A stretch of DNA of 64,000 bases from Schistosoma mansoni (GCF_000237925.1 NC_031502.1:5809443-5873442); one strand, 5' to 3'. Shown: positions 11,000 through 24,180, counted from the stretch's first letter. The notes: generated by a model from the sequence alone, not told the origin. Numbers and translations: made by a program.

Positions 11000-12720
11000 T
11001 GTGGAAGCCGCTATAGAAAAATTTGGCACAAAAACCTCAAAATTTCCCCATAATTTTCGACAACTTTGGGGAAATCCATTTACAATCTGTTATCAAACTC
11101 CAATATTTTTTTTGTATTTTGGGGACGTTCTGCGTTCGGGTTATCCTCAATACCGTATTCGGAAAAACCCAAAAAAAACCGATTGTACAGAAAAGCTTGT
11201 CGGCTTAATAACAAATCATCCATCAACAAATAACTTCTTCCAATTCTTAACAATTGTTCGTGCGATTCGGTTAAATATATCAGGCTGGTGTCGAACTTTC
11301 ATTCACAGTGTCCTACATAAAGAAAAAAAGTTACTCTTCTGCATTTTAAACGCAGGATCAAAACAGGCAAATTGCTTATAATAGACAAACGAATGCCCTA
11401 TGTCATAACAATCATCCAACCTATGAATCCATTACACCATGTGAAAGGTTGATTACGTACCAATGGTGCAACAATAATTTTTGCTGAATTAAAAACTTGC
11501 AGTTAGGTCTGTGAGCGCTTGCGAAGCCAACTGAAAATAAGATAGAGAATAATTATTTCAGTAAAAATGTTCCAAACAGAAAATTCATGCAGCTAATGAC
11601 ATTTTCTTTGAAAGTCGCATGTCGTGTATTGTTTACAAAAGTCTACGGCCACACAGATGGATGTAAAATTAGACTGGTCCACCCGCCTTAGTCGCTTGCT
11701 GGCTAAGCCCTTCTACAAGAAAATTAGTTTCTTGATGACGTTGTGTCCCTAAAACCGTACACTTTTCACAACCAGCTGTACTATTGTGTCCGACGACATA
11801 CCTGACGTTGGTACGAGCTAGAGTGTCACAACAGCGACTAACTCTACTATCAAATGTAATTGACACTTATCTAGATGAGGGTCTACTGTTAGCAACTCTT
11901 GTAACTCAGTTATAAGTGCTGCGGACATTCTGTTGAAATCAGTTGGTTTTAGTTCACCACCATAGATACCAACTATGAGTACTTCACCAAGAAACGGAGC
12001 TAATAGACAACCTAGGACAGGTCACAACTATTGGTTAGAGCTTTTGAACAACGACAGACCATCGTGGTTGACTTGCAGTTTCATTTTGCTGAAACTGATT
12101 TTGCGTAGCCAAATTTCGGAAATCCTCAGCAAATTTGATTTCAGTCCAATATGTTAGTACACTCCTGTGTCCATAAACTTGGGGTCCACATTGTGGCAAC
12201 GAATAAGTACACTTCGGACGGACATAGGCAGTTAAGGAAGGTACACCAGACAAAGGTCTAGGATCCCATTGGCCTTCCTTACACTTATGTCACCTCCTTT
12301 CATCATATCGATTACAACTCTGTCAAGCTGTTGCTTCACCGAGAGATGAATAGGTGTAGATATTTCGGTAGTGGCACCATCTGCAATTCGTTAATACAAA
12401 AACCTAGACTATAAAGTTTGCTTCTCTAGGTGCACAATGAACGTAAGTCCGGAAGGCAATGACTGGTTCTGGTACAATACTGCTACACTGCTCCGTAGCC
12501 ACGGCGTTCAATATCAACTGAACTGCAGTTTTCATTGTCAGTGGTCGTTAACTGGTAATTATTCTCAAACTCGGCTCTTAACTTCCTCAACCTTCTGTAA
12601 AAGGTCTATCGAGGGTAACCCAATTAAGTTTGACACTCTGTTGGCTGTAACTCGTCTCTCATCCCTTTCATGACATTCTACATTATTAGTCTAAAAGAAA
12701 CAATTAGCTGTAGTTAGGAT
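11000..12720 (-). mobile_element. CACTA/CMC-type DNA transposon fossil, transposase region
   Basis: The minus strand encodes recognisable transposase segments of the CACTA (En/Spm, CMC) type found in animals. From 5' to 3' these are an N-terminal piece like YRRLRKLRAEFENNYQ near 12,590-12,650, then VGIYGGELKPTDFN near 11,925-11,970, then CDTLARTNV leading to GHNSTAGCEKC with its Cys-x-x-Cys knuckle near 11,765-11,830. Several stops and frame changes separate the pieces. S. mansoni is known to carry a CACTA family (SmTRC1); whether this is the same one needs alignment. I did not find CACTA terminal repeats. GC content is higher than in the flanks, as expected for inserted coding DNA. Confidence 0.5.
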
Positions 12721-13039
12721 GGACAGAAACAGTAATAAAAGTCTTCGACAGTATAAACAACTCATCTGCATGGCGTAAGATTTTTGAAAAAGTGGTGTGA
12801 AACCGACACTTTTTTGTCTCGTGTTTATTTGACATACTAAAACAAGACCTAAACGTTGATAGTTTAGTGCCGACTGAACTTCATTGTCGTAATAAAAATC
12901 ATTATTATTGATTGTAATTTCTTCGTAAAAGGATTAGAAAGTACACTGGTTATTAAATGTTTGTTCGGAAAACTGCACGACACGCACTTTCGGATTTTTC
13001 CCCAAACTTTGATTAAAGCTGCCAATGGTCATTGAACTT

Positions 13040-13700
13040 TGAGGATTCCTCAAACATCGGTATATCGAGAAGTTATGTCCTATGGCCTGTCAAATATCAT
13101 ATAATAAAACCGCCAATCGGAATACCGGCTTCTATGACCCTTTCCATGTACTAAACCAATAATGTGTCAACTAACTCGAGCAATCTTGAATCAGTTCTGA
13201 GACCTTATGGGTCCTCTGTATAGCAACTTCACACCTAGTCCAAACCGTTCAGTCCAGAGTACAAATATCAACTTCCACTAATATGAGTCGTATATTTCAC
13301 ACATATGTATTTTATATACAAGCAGACCAGACCGTATCACACCACAAGATGCAAAATAGTAATTATACAAGACTAAGCCAAATGTGGCTGCGTGTATGGG
13401 ATGCTGTAACTTCTAGACTGGGAATAAATTAAGAATGGTAGATCGTATAACATCAGCCAATAGGTCAAATGAAAGCTTATGGTAGAAGGAATATGAATAT
13501 ACATATATATAATCTAGTTACTTAATAATTATCCAATAAGAATATATATAACAGTAGTCCATAAATAATTACCAGCAGTTGCCATTCATTTATTTTTCGT
13601 TCGGGTATAAAAAATGAAGTATTAGGGAGCAGTATCAATACAATTCACATTGTTAGCTGCATAGTAGCCCAGTACAGGAATTACTTTTACACATTTTTAT
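13040..13700 (+). mobile_element. LTR-like interspersed repeat (tentative solo LTR)
   Basis: This block shares long stretches with 21,190-21,520 and 41,470-41,935, including 'tgggatgctgtaacttctag' and 'gtagtccataaataatt'. This copy alone extends into a TATA-like 'cgggtataaaaaatg' near 13,600. Dispersed copies, no coding potential and an internal core promoter suggest a solo LTR of a gypsy-type element, but this is inference. It is old, with many substitutions between copies. Confidence 0.35.
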
Positions 13701-14854
13701 TTATAATGTATTCGGATTATTACGTCATATAATATTCTTTCTGTTCATAATCATGTTTATGAAATGAATATTCGGTATTTTTTGTCGCTCCACATCCAGA
13801 CAGATATGTTTATTTATTTCCAACACATACTATGGAGAATCCTGGACATCAATAATTCAGTTGTCTGTCAAAAGTTAGAATCTGTATTTTATTGACATTG
13901 ATTCAGAGGTCAAGTTAAACGTTTCAATACTTCATGACCGTTCAGTAACAACCTGTCGACTTATATTATTTGCTTAACCATGATAAATTTATTAACAGAC
14001 AAATATGTCTATCCTGCTTGTTTTATTTTGTGAAATACTTAACAAGATAGGAGGTTAGTAATTACTTAAAATCTAAGGTTCAAAGCTTCCTACTGATTGA
14101 TATCAACAGTTTAAAGTGATTTCAAAAACTATTTAGTTTCATAACCTGTACTGATAGCATCTTTGATGCTTCTTCTTGTTACCTTGTTTATCGATTTACC
14201 ATATTTTTATTCCATAATATAGGTTTTCTTATTGTGCAGTGGGAATCATGATATAGTTTTAAAATTTCAGCAAACTGTTAACCGTTATCATTTACAGACT
14301 AGGTTTATACCGGCAGTTGTATTCTAATAGTGTATCTATAGTCAGACAGTATATCCTGTATGCTTTCTTGTGACAGTTCCTTTACTTTTTATTTGATTTA
14401 CTTCAACTGGTACTTAATATTGTTTTTGTTTTTCGCGATATTCGTTATGAAATTTATGAAGTGTTCAAGCCGTTTTCAAAAGAATCGGTGCACTTTTATT
14501 TGAAATTAGCAGTCACTTCGAAACATCAAGTACTAATTTATTACCGTTATGTACTACATTGGAAATTAAAGTGACGCTAAAATATTGATTATTATGATCA
14601 GTGAATTATTTTGTTTTACTTATAATCTTATTCTTAATAAGACTGTTTATATTATCATGATTATTTTAATCTAAGCCTACTTGACGTATGACTACTATTT
14701 GTCTTGACCGATCACGTTTAATTTGTGTATAGTTTCGTTTATTCTATCAATTCATATTGGAATTCATCTAATAGTTATTGATATGGAACGTAGATCTTTT
14801 ACTGAGAAGATAAATATTATTTCCAATGATGTGCCAATATTTTAATTAGAAGGG
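13701..14854. other. intergenic, no feature seen
   Basis: AT-rich sequence without exon-like frames or similarity to other parts of the window. Confidence 0.4.
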
Positions 14855-15295
14855 GGTTTCGTGGAGATTTTAGTAATTTTATATAGTTGAGATCATGATT
14901 CAATTGAAATTAGACCACCATGGAAAGCCTGGAAGCACTGGATGACCGTTTCGTCCTATTGTGGGACTCCTCAGCAGTGCGCACCAACGATCCCGCCTCG
15001 CGGGACTCGAACCCAGGACCTACCAGTCTCGCGCCAGTACAATGGAAGTTGGTCACGCAATTTCGTGGATTGGTTGAAGTTAGACATTAACACCGTTGGA
15101 TGCCGGTTCAGTCGTCTATCGGTTAAGTGCTCTGGCGTGAGATTGGTAGGTCCTGGGTTCGAATCCCGCGAGGAGGGATGGTAGATGCGGACTGCTGGGG
15201 AGTCCCACAATAGGACGAAACGGCCATCCAGTGCTTCCAGGTTTTCCATGTTGGTCTAACTTCAATTGATTCATGATCTCAACCATATAAAATTT
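14855..15295. mobile_element. Hammerhead SINE family A, near-complete head-to-head pair
   Basis: The left unit, minus, has tail (14,858-14,930), hammerhead (14,935-14,982) and B box (15,000-15,015). It joins near 15,040 to a complete plus unit: leader 'tggattggttgaagttagac' (15,067-15,086), A box region (15,110-15,130), B box 'gggttcgaatcccg' (15,156-15,169), hammerhead (15,187-15,234) and tail to 15,295. The plus ribozyme reads CUGGGGA (A6 changed to G). Both ends are 3' tails. This is the clearest palindromic family A locus. Confidence 0.85.
14935..14982 (-). ncRNA. hammerhead ribozyme (family A), core intact, stem III weakened
   Basis: The minus strand keeps CUGAGGA and GAAA, stem II GUCC/GGAC with a loop around ACAAUA, and a perfect six-pair stem I GCACUG/CAGUGC. 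Stem III has become ACGG/UCAU (one mismatch, one wobble) and the triplet is AUC, which hammerheads still tolerate. It might retain weak activity. Confidence 0.7.
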
Positions 15296-16000
15296 TAATT
15301 AGACATGTTACTGATAAACTGGTATAAGAAGGTGAGTTCACGTTTTCCCTAACTTGGTGTAACACTTTATAACATTAGTTTGATTCCTAACATATTATTT
15401 TGACATTTGATTTATTCTAAGTGTAACATTTTAGTCGGTACTATACTCAGTTTATATTCCACAACCCAATTTTATCTCAAGTCAGTGTTTTTGTACCAAT
15501 TAAGTGTGAATTCCATTCACCATGACAAGTGTGAACTGTTGCCCATTGTATTAGTTATGTCCTTTGGATTGTTCTCTGTGGACTTCGTATGTTGGCATAT
15601 AATTCCCATTTAAACATTAAAATTAAAAAACACGAAGTTCAGCGAAGGGATCTCTTTTCAACGAATTTATTATCAAGCTGTACGATCGTATATACATATA
15701 TGAAAATGTTTTGTTAAAGTACTAATTCCGTGAGGAAATGTGAACACTAATAACCAAGATTATAATATTGGATTACGCAATACGAATAATAACAATAGAT
15801 TTAGTGAATATAATAAGATGAATAAAATATTTTGGCTACAATAATTAAAGGTCATTAAAGGTCATAGAGGTGTAAAAATAAACAAGGTGATATGATGAGT
15901 ATTCATGAATAAAATAATGAGAATATAAGACATAAGTAAAGGGGAATAGAGTAATAATAATAATAATGATAATAATAATAGAATGATAATAATAATAATA
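15296..16000. other. intergenic, simple repeats near the right edge
   Basis: No exon is supported. A plus frame at 15,407-15,613 is AT-rich and hydrophobic without splice context. From 15,950 to 16,000 there are AAT/TAA trinucleotide runs next to the Penelope fragment, perhaps its original 3' tail. Confidence 0.35.
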
Positions 16001-16540
16001 TTAAGCCCATGGTAACGATAATGATAAAACGTACTTCTTTTGTACGCATAGTTCTGGTTTGAGCTCATGGATGGTAAGAGCTTCGGCTATTTTTAGGAGT
16101 TTGATACGAAGAAATCTTGGTAGATTTGAACGAATCATATAAACAACCTTAAAATCAGACTGTGGATTCGTCGAATGATTACAGTCGATTAGGTGTTCAA
16201 GTATAGAACTTCTAACTGCTTTCTTTTCACCATTGTAGAGCCAAACTGGTATATGTTCTCGTATCCGAGTTGAAAGCGAGCGCTGGCTACGGCCGATGTA
16301 CCTTGCTCCACAAGAGCAGGTGAACTGGTAGATGCACATAGAGGCGACCAAACGCGGAAGCTTATCTTTTATGGATACAAAAAATAAGTTCTTACTAGTG
16401 AAGGCTATTCGTAGTTTAGCAGCGTTACATGTCCTTTTAATCGTTGTTGTTAAATGATTTTTAATTATGTCTGATGTTCGATCACCTTTAAATTCCAGAC
16501 TTATATAAAGGCTTTTCTTTGGGACTGAATAACTAGGATT
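16001..16540 (-). mobile_element. Penelope-like element, C-terminal GIY-YIG domain
   Basis: A 116-residue frame (16,351-16,001) starts near CIYQFTCSCGARYIGRSQ, with the characteristic Cys-x-Cys linker and GIY-YIG nuclease core. It continues with RIREHIPVWL and EHLIDCNH and ends near KPELCVQKKYVLSLSLPW. Upstream to about 16,535 the minus strand reads on with LEFKGDRTSDIIKN-like and KRTCNAAKLRIAF-like linker sequence typical of these elements. The reverse transcriptase part is absent. Penelope-like elements insert preferentially as 5'-truncated copies, consistent with this piece. It is the best preserved of three such fragments in the window. Confidence 0.85.
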
Positions 16541-16985
16541 CCTATCGATAGTCTAGTACTGTTCCCCGAAGGTAATCTAGCATACTTTGAAACGACCAAT
16601 CTATGTTTATTACATTTGGAGGATTATTCGTTTCATTGGAAGTAGTGAGAAGTTGTTATACAATCTTAATGTAAAGTTTCACTTGTGATGATTAAATTAC
16701 CAGTAAGTAACAAGTATGATGACATTTTCAACCATATTTTCGTATCAGTTCATTATTTGTTAATCTGAATGTCCATAATGGTTTCAATGGATACCAAATA
16801 AGTTAGTTTTAGAAACATTTCTATTATTTTCAAAGTCTGGGATTATGTTGCTTCAAAACACTCAATATTGAATCCCCTTCATTTACAATTCTGTGTTGTA
16901 TACTTGATTTAGTTTATCATAGTCATTTTCTGTTTCTCATAGGTCTAGAACATAATTCAAAGTACGAGTTCACTATAATTACTTA
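16541..16985. other. intergenic, no feature seen
   Basis: AT-rich spacer between the Penelope fragment and the RTE LINE. Nothing recognisable. Confidence 0.35.
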
Positions 16986-16989
16986 GTAA

Positions 16990-19900
16990 AATGTGTTCTT
17001 TCGCCTTACTCTTTTCCGCTTCCCTTCAGGATTCCAAGTTAGGGCTTGCCTCGTGATGCAGTTTGGTGATTTCTTCAATGTATGTCCGATCCACTTTCAA
17101 TGTCTTTTCCTAATTTCATCTTCAGCTGGAAGCTGGTTTTTCCTCTCCCATAAAACGCTGTTGCTGATAGTATCCGGCCAGTGAATGTTGAGTATTTTGC
17201 GTAAACAACTGTTTATAAATACTTGTACTTTCTTGAAGATGGTTGTAGTAGTTCTCCACGTTTCAGCTCCGTACAGTAGGACTGTCTTGACGTTCTTATT
17301 GAAGATTCTGACTTTGAAATTATTTGACAGTTGTTTTGAGTTCCATATGTTCTTCGATCGTAGGAATGCCGACTTTGCTTTGCCGACCCTCGCCTTTACA
17401 TCTGCATCAGATCCTCCATGTTCATCAATGATGCTTCCCAGGTACGTGAATCTTTCCACCTCTTCCAGAGTTTCTCCACCAAGCGTGACTGGGTTGATGT
17501 TCTCTGTGTTGGATTTGAGAATCTTGCTTTTTCTTTCGTGTATTTTGAGTTCTATTGATGCAGAGGCTGCTGCTACATTTGTTGTCTTCGTCTGTATTTG
17601 TTCGTGTGTATGAGATAGGAAGGCTAGGTCATCTGCGCAGTCCAAATCGTCTAATTGATCCTGAGATGTCAATTGTGTTCCATGCATCCCTTCAAATGTC
17701 AACGTCTTTATAATCCAGTGAATCACCAGAAGAAAGAGGAAGGGGGAGAGTAGACAGCCTTGTCTGACTCCGGTCCTTACTGGAAATGCATCAGTCAGCT
17801 GTCCTCTATGTCCCATTTTGCACTGTAGTCCGTCGTATGAGTTCCGGATAATGTTGACAATCTTCTGAGGAACTCCATAATGTCGAAGAAGTTTCCATAA
17901 TGTTCTCCGGTCCACACTTTCAAACGTCAACTCATAGTCAATGAAGTTGATGTATAGTGACGAATTCCAATCAACTGATTGTTCCAAGATGATCCATAGT
18001 GTCGCAATTCGGTCTGTGTACAACCGATCCTTACGGAATCCAGCCTGTTGATCTCAAAGTCAAGCGTCTACTGTGTCTTTCATCTGGTTGAGCAACACTC
18101 TGTTGAAAACTCTTCCTTGTACTGACAACAAACTGATGCCTCTGTAATTCTCATATTTGCTCAGATCTCTTTTCTTTGGTATCTTGATGAGGTATCCTTC
18201 TTTTCAGTCCGTTGGCACATGTTTCTCCTCCCAAATCTTCCTGAATAGAAGGTGAAGCATGTTTGAAGTTACTTCAATGTCTGACTTCAGTGCTTCAGCT
18301 GGCATATTGTCAAGTCCTGCCGCTTTCCCGCTCTTGATTTATCTGATGGCTATCTTGATTACTTCGATCGTTGGTGGAGTGACATCTATAGGAAGGTCAG
18401 TGTGTGCTGCTTCGATGTCCGGTGGATTCAATGGAGCTGGCTTATTCAGTAGTTTCTCGAATTATTCTACCCATTTTTTCCTCTGTTCTTGATTTTCAGT
18501 GAATGTCTTTCCCTCCTTGTCCTTGACAGGTCTCTCTGGTTTACCATATTCCCCTACCAGTTTTTTCGTTGTGTCATATAGCTGTCTCATATTTCCTTCT
18601 CTTGCAGCGTTTTACATTGTCGTTGCTAGTTCTCCCAAGTATTTCTGCTTTTCGGCTCTAATGCTCTTCTTCACCTTCCCACTTGCTTCTGCGTACTCTG
18701 CTTGCGCCATGACTTTCTCTGCTCGTTTTCGACTGTTGCTATTTTCTTATTTTTCCTTTCTTCAATCTTGTTCAGGGTTCTCATAGAGACCCATTCCTTA
18801 TTATGAGGCTTCTTACGACCCAGAACCTCCTGACACATTGAGGTTAGTGCTTCTTTGATCCCTTTCTAGTTGTCCTCCATCTTACTTTCTTGTTCTTTCA
18901 GTAGATTCTGTAAAGCTTGTAAACTGTAGTTGAGAGTTATCTTGAATTCGCTGAGTTTGTCAGCATCTCGAAGGAAGGTCGTATTGAACCTTTGTAGTGC
19001 TGTTTGTCCAGTTTTCCAGTGTTTCTTTGGCTTCAGTTGTATCTTGGCCTTAAACAGGTGGTGATCTGAAGCTATATCAGCTCCTCTCCTCGTTCTCACG
19101 TCTTCCATAGTCCTTCGGAATTTGTTATTGATACAAGTATGATCTATCTGGTTCTTCGTGGTGTGGGCCTCTGAGATCCATGTAGCTTTATGTATGCGTT
19201 TGTGTGGGAATATTGTGCCGCCCTTAACCGATTTGTTGAATGCATATAGACTTGCGAATCTCTCCCCATTTTCATTTCTCTCCCCCAGTCCATGTCATCC
19301 CATTATATCTTTATATCCTGTGTTGTTCACTCCGAATTTAGCGTTTACATCTCCAGTCAGGATGGTGAGGTCCTTCCTTGGGCACCTGTCTATGATTGAT
19401 TGCAGCCTCGAGTAGAACTGATCTTTATCGTCGTCATTGTTATCATTGGTGGGTGCGTAACACTGGATAACATTCATTGTGATTCCCTTCTTCTTTGTTT
19501 TGAATGATGTTTTGATAATTCTGGATCCGTGAGATTCCCATCCTACAAGTGTATTTCGTGCTTCTTTGGACAGCATAAGAACAACTTCCTGGGTGTGTGG
19601 AGCATTTTTCTCTTCGTGACTGGTGTACAGAAGCATCTCTCCCGTATCTAGCCTTTGCTGTCCAGCTTGTGTCCAATGAGTTTCGCTGATTCCAAGTACT
19701 GCCAATTTCTATCTCATCATTTCCATTGCTATTTGACTGGTCTTCCCGGTCTCCCACATTGTTCGGACGTTCCATATACCTATAAAGAGTGTTTCTCGGG
19801 TTGTTAGAAGAGGCATCGGCCCGGTGACTTCCGAAAAATCTCGGCTTTCATCATGAGGCTTCATAATTCTTCCTTTAACTCCCAGGGCAGAGTTTAAGTG

Positions 19901-20060
19901 GTTTGAATTATTTTTCTGGTTAGTGTTTTTAGCGAGCTACTTTTTCTACGGGATAGGGTCTCTAACTGCATGCCCAACCCTTCTCCTTTACCCGGGCTCG
20001 GGACCGGCAGTAACTCTAGAAGAGCTGCAAACGGAGTTCTTCCAGAAGAAACAAGAGTAT
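16990..20060 (-). mobile_element. RTE-clade LINE (SR2-like), near full length, dead
   Basis: The element reads right to left. Endonuclease: GISETHWTQAGQ (about 19,665-19,700), QCYAPTNDN (19,440-19,465), TGDVNAKFG (19,335-19,360) and SDHHLFKAK (19,045-19,075). A linker with stops follows. The reverse transcriptase (17,097-18,023) contains [42 protein letters not shown] (catalytic YADD-type box, here CADD) and LLYGAETW. The 5' end near 20,000-20,050 matches 34,520-34,590, so the element is about 3.1 kb, the expected size. At least four frame changes or stops interrupt the single open reading frame. Assignment to the RTE clade rests on the endonuclease and RT motifs. Confidence 0.9.
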
Positions 20061-21189
20061 TTTTCCTTTGGTATTAAAACTTATATTTACGCCAACGAAC
20101 TCAGTCCACCTTAATTAAAGATGTTATTCAGCATAAACCTCTACAATACAGCCCTTTGTAAAGGTCAAGAAGTTTTCTATGTATGAAATTTTACTGATAC
20201 TTCGACTTCATTTTCCGTTATGATGAACGATTAACTTTATTAGTGATGCAAGCAGATAACTTTTTGTTGCTCACAAACTACTGATACATTTATAAGTAAT
20301 GTAAAGCGACACACTCAAATGTAGGGAGTAAATATCAAAGGACGGGAATTTAATGATAGATGAACAAACTCGATAAAATTCCCATCCTGATAAAGTTCAA
20401 TAAACTAGATTTCCTGATAGACCACCTATGCGACGAACATTCCTCTATGTCATAAGTATTTATAGCTTCATATCTGCAAATGGCATAACAAAACAGTAAT
20501 TTTATTAATCCATACGTTTTGATTTATAGACACCACCATATGCAAATAGTACATTAGATATTCTCGAACACTTAATTTTCTTCAAAATCTTTCAGGACAT
20601 TAGCTTACAGATACTATAATGATCATAGAAACTTGTCCTAGGTTGAATTTCAATATTCTGTGAAATTTCCTCGATGCATGAATCCAAATTCTTGGGTTTT
20701 GACCGCCTTACTCTTCAACAGTTAAGTGTTGATTTTTATGACATGACGATTAAACTGGAGTATAGATCTGAAATAAATGTGTGAAGCCGTTTGGTAAGCT
20801 CAAACCGAATGATATCTGAATTTATAGAGGAGTAGTGGTAAGTAATGAATATCTAATTAATGTAAACTTTTAACCAACAAAAATTAATTAAACTAAAACT
20901 ATGTACGACCTGAGATTTGAATGATAGTTGAGTATTCGAAGTTTTATTGTCTTGAATTGTGAAGAAACAATTATTTTATTCGAAGTTTGGAGGCTATTTA
21001 GAAGTACAAATGTCAATTTCAAATTTACTTCTCACAGAATATTGGGGTTTGAAGTAATCACTTTTTTACTTACTGAAATATTGTAAAATGAAAAGCACCG
21101 CAGAGATATGGCTGCTCAGAATTTATGTGTGTCCTTGTCCTTTTTGTCAGAGATTAACTAAATTCAAAATGTCAGTTTAGTAAAGCCGA
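20061..21189. other. intergenic, no feature seen
   Basis: AT-rich. No exon, box element or copy of another repeat in the window was recognised. Confidence 0.4.
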
Positions 21190-21520
21190 GATAGTATATA
21201 CTTACTTACTTATATATATATGTTCATTGAATAAAGCTACTTTCAGCCACAAGCTCATTTGCAAGAGGATGTTCTGTCCTATAGCACGTCAAATATCACA
21301 TGAGAAAATCTCCTGTCAGAACAGTAACTTCTATTACCTCTATATGAATTGCATATTTCAGACATATGTAGTTTATATACAAACAGACCATATCGTATCA
21401 CACCATAAAATGAAAAATAGTAATTATACAAGATTAAGCCAAATGTGGATGTGTGTATGGGATGCTGTAACTTCTAGACTGGGAATAAATTAAGAATGGT
21501 AAATCGTACAACGGAGGACA
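21190..21520 (+). mobile_element. LTR-like interspersed repeat, second copy
   Basis: It corresponds to the middle of the 13,040-13,700 repeat, sharing 'gccaaatgtggatgtgtg' and 'gctgtaacttctagactggg'. It is shorter at both ends. Solo-LTR origin is inferred only. Confidence 0.35.
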
Positions 21521-23888
21521 AGTCTCGTAACTAGGAACAGTAAAGTTTAGGAATAGCTAAAGAGATAATAAATGACCAGCTGGATTTTATCAAAAGAATT
21601 TTAACCATGTGAATCAATAAAAAAGGAATAAGCATTTCAATTGTCAATAAAATGCACTTATAGAATATGGCTCAGTTATCTAATGAGGACTCTTCGGCAA
21701 TTTTGTTAAATTTTAATTCATGTATACCACAGCAAATGTCTGAAGTATATTTATACTGTTAACAGACAGGATAATAATTATTACTATGATGATTTATATT
21801 TATACTATCTCGAGTAAAACATTGAATTCATAAGAATTCCTTACTTTAAATAAGTCTCTCCACTTAAGGATAAATAACCGAATTAAATCAACTCAGATTT
21901 AATTAATATAGAGGAATTGATCAAAGTATTTTGTACGTCCATAACATGTTCAGTAATGCTGATGTTTGAATGATAAGTGATTCTCAATGAGGCATATGTG
22001 TATATTCGTGTATAACTGAGTAAGTGTGAAAATGTGATATCTGTCGTGTGAAGGTGTAGAGCTAATTTGTATATGTTCAAATTATGAGATTTGAGCTGTT
22101 TAAATGTGGTTGGTTGGAAAAGATGACCCGAGTTGTTTGAATAGATAGGTCTTCCTTTTTGTTAAAAGTGATGTGGTTTAGTAATCTATGAAAAACTTTA
22201 TTTACTCACCTTTATTTATAATTGGAAAAACTTTTTAAAATGATTTTGATATTTTTAATATGGTTGTTGGAAATACCATGCAATACTATTGACTATCCGA
22301 TTTGTAGATTTCCGATAGTGGAGGATTATTCAGTCTTTTAAATGTTCCTTGACACGAGAAGACTCTCCAATACAGAAGGTGTCACACTCGGTATAACCTA
22401 ATCCGTAGACATTATTCTGTGAAGTGGAGATTTTTGACTTTATTCAAACTATTCAAACACTAGAAGTGTTGGTTGTTGCTTTAATTCATAGTAATTTTAA
22501 AACCCCTTGAAGTTCTTCTGTTTTAATGCACTGATAAGTTAAAACTAATCGATGATATTTCATTCTATTCATTATTTAGCAACAAATCATTTCGCGTCAA
22601 TATGCTTTTAATAACATATATAGGAATATATAAGAACTCTCGTCTAAATTAGAGCGAACAGTTTCACAGTATTTGAGCGCCGAGTTGATGTAAGACATTA
22701 AATAGGAATAATATATTTGTAAAATCTCAGCGAATGAATTTTAATTAAATCCAACGTTTCGCCTGGCAATCTGGTCCAAGCTTTTTCAAGGATTTATAAT
22801 CAAACATCAAAATTATCGAATATAAATAGGTACATGGTTCTCCGAGTTCATTATACACTGAATAGGTCATCCAATAGGAATATATTATATAGGAATATTA
22901 TTAGAGTTCAAGACGTTTATTTAATGCTTCTGTTCTTTTTATTTATCTTATTCAGATGTAATGATTTTGGTGACCTTTCTGAAATAATGTACGAACAGAA
23001 AATTTCTTGGTCTGAATGGATCTGCGGAATTGAAGTCACTCTACTGATTTATTCGTGTCGCTTTACTATAGATTGTCAGATTTGGAGTTCCATTTACATA
23101 TCTACTAACTAAACAGTCTACACATGCCAGCTAATTGAGTTCACTTTTATTCACGCAATTGAACTTTGAGTGGACTGAGAATGTTTTTCAGTTTATAAAA
23201 GAATCTTAGGAAAGTCCTTTTAATAAGGGAAAATGAATCATATAAATATCAGAACCCAATTCGTTGTCCAATGACACTGGCAAAAATGTACAGTTCTTTG
23301 CAGAACATGAATAAGTTGACCTCAATTGGGGACATATAAGATTCTGTTGACGATCTAATTGCCTGTTTGTTTGTTTGTTTACAAATCAAAGCATTAGTGA
23401 GAGGATTTCTTGATTAAACTAATTCTTAAGGGTCACGTCTTCGACAGAGCATGATCATCCCCGAGTGAACCAGCTACATAAAAGAGTATTAAATTACAGG
23501 TATGTTCAAGTGCTTTCAGTAAACTATTGAAATACATGGATAATGTACGTGTTAGGCTGTCTGTGAAATCCGATATTAGTCTAAATATGATATCAGATCA
23601 ATGAGTTTCTGGTAAACCACAGAAACGTGACACGTTCTTCCTGAATTTAACTAATTTGTTACACATTAATTTCGATAATGCAATAAGAAGACGGTTATCA
23701 AAATTATATGATATATTTGGGCAATACATTTCGAACAAAATGATCACATATATACTTGTTAAGACATTTTTATATGAAAACTAAAAGGTCAACTAAACAG
23801 ATAAAAGGTAAGCCGTGACAAAGAAAAATAAAGTACGCAAAAACAATGTGATAACCACTCTGGATAATAAATCAGTATGACCACGGTA
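21521..23888. other. intergenic, no feature seen
   Basis: About 2.4 kb of AT-rich sequence. The plus frame at 22,834-23,112 is hydrophobic and AT-driven with no splice context. I see no gene here. Confidence 0.4.
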
Positions 23889-23889
23889 G

Positions 23890-24180
23890 GTTAAGGGTAA
23901 GAACGAATTGTTTTTGAACACATAAAGGGGGGTTTAGTTTCCATATAGTCTATGCTTCAATAAACCTTAGTATACGCCCTTGAAGTCTGACTTGATATCA
24001 ACCTTATGACCAGTCTCAACCAAATGTTTCGTAATGGAGGAAGATGTCCGTCTATCCTGTGATCTTATTTGACCATTGGAATTCGTTCGTTTCTGCAGCC
24101 ATTTGGATATGTATGTCCTTTTGCTCAGTTTGATATCAGTATCCAAATTTAAAGATGTTCGCCCTAATGGCAAGTAAATA
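23890..24180 (-). mobile_element. Penelope-like element fragment (GIY-YIG tail)
   Basis: The minus strand encodes SKWLQKRTNSNGQIRSQDRR and then SSITKHLVETGHKVDIKSDF, the variable loop and C-terminal helix region of the GIY-YIG domain of Penelope-like elements. The segment matches the homologous parts at 3.9 kb and 16.2 kb. It is truncated on both sides. Confidence 0.7.

Noticed and set aside
15862-16068. Leucine/isoleucine-rich minus-strand membrane protein
   Set aside because: The hydrophobic run is the translation of AAT/ATT trinucleotide repeats.
17185-18786. Plus-strand open frames across 17.2-18.8 kb
   Set aside because: They are antisense shadows of the RTE reverse transcriptase on the minus strand; no independent motif.
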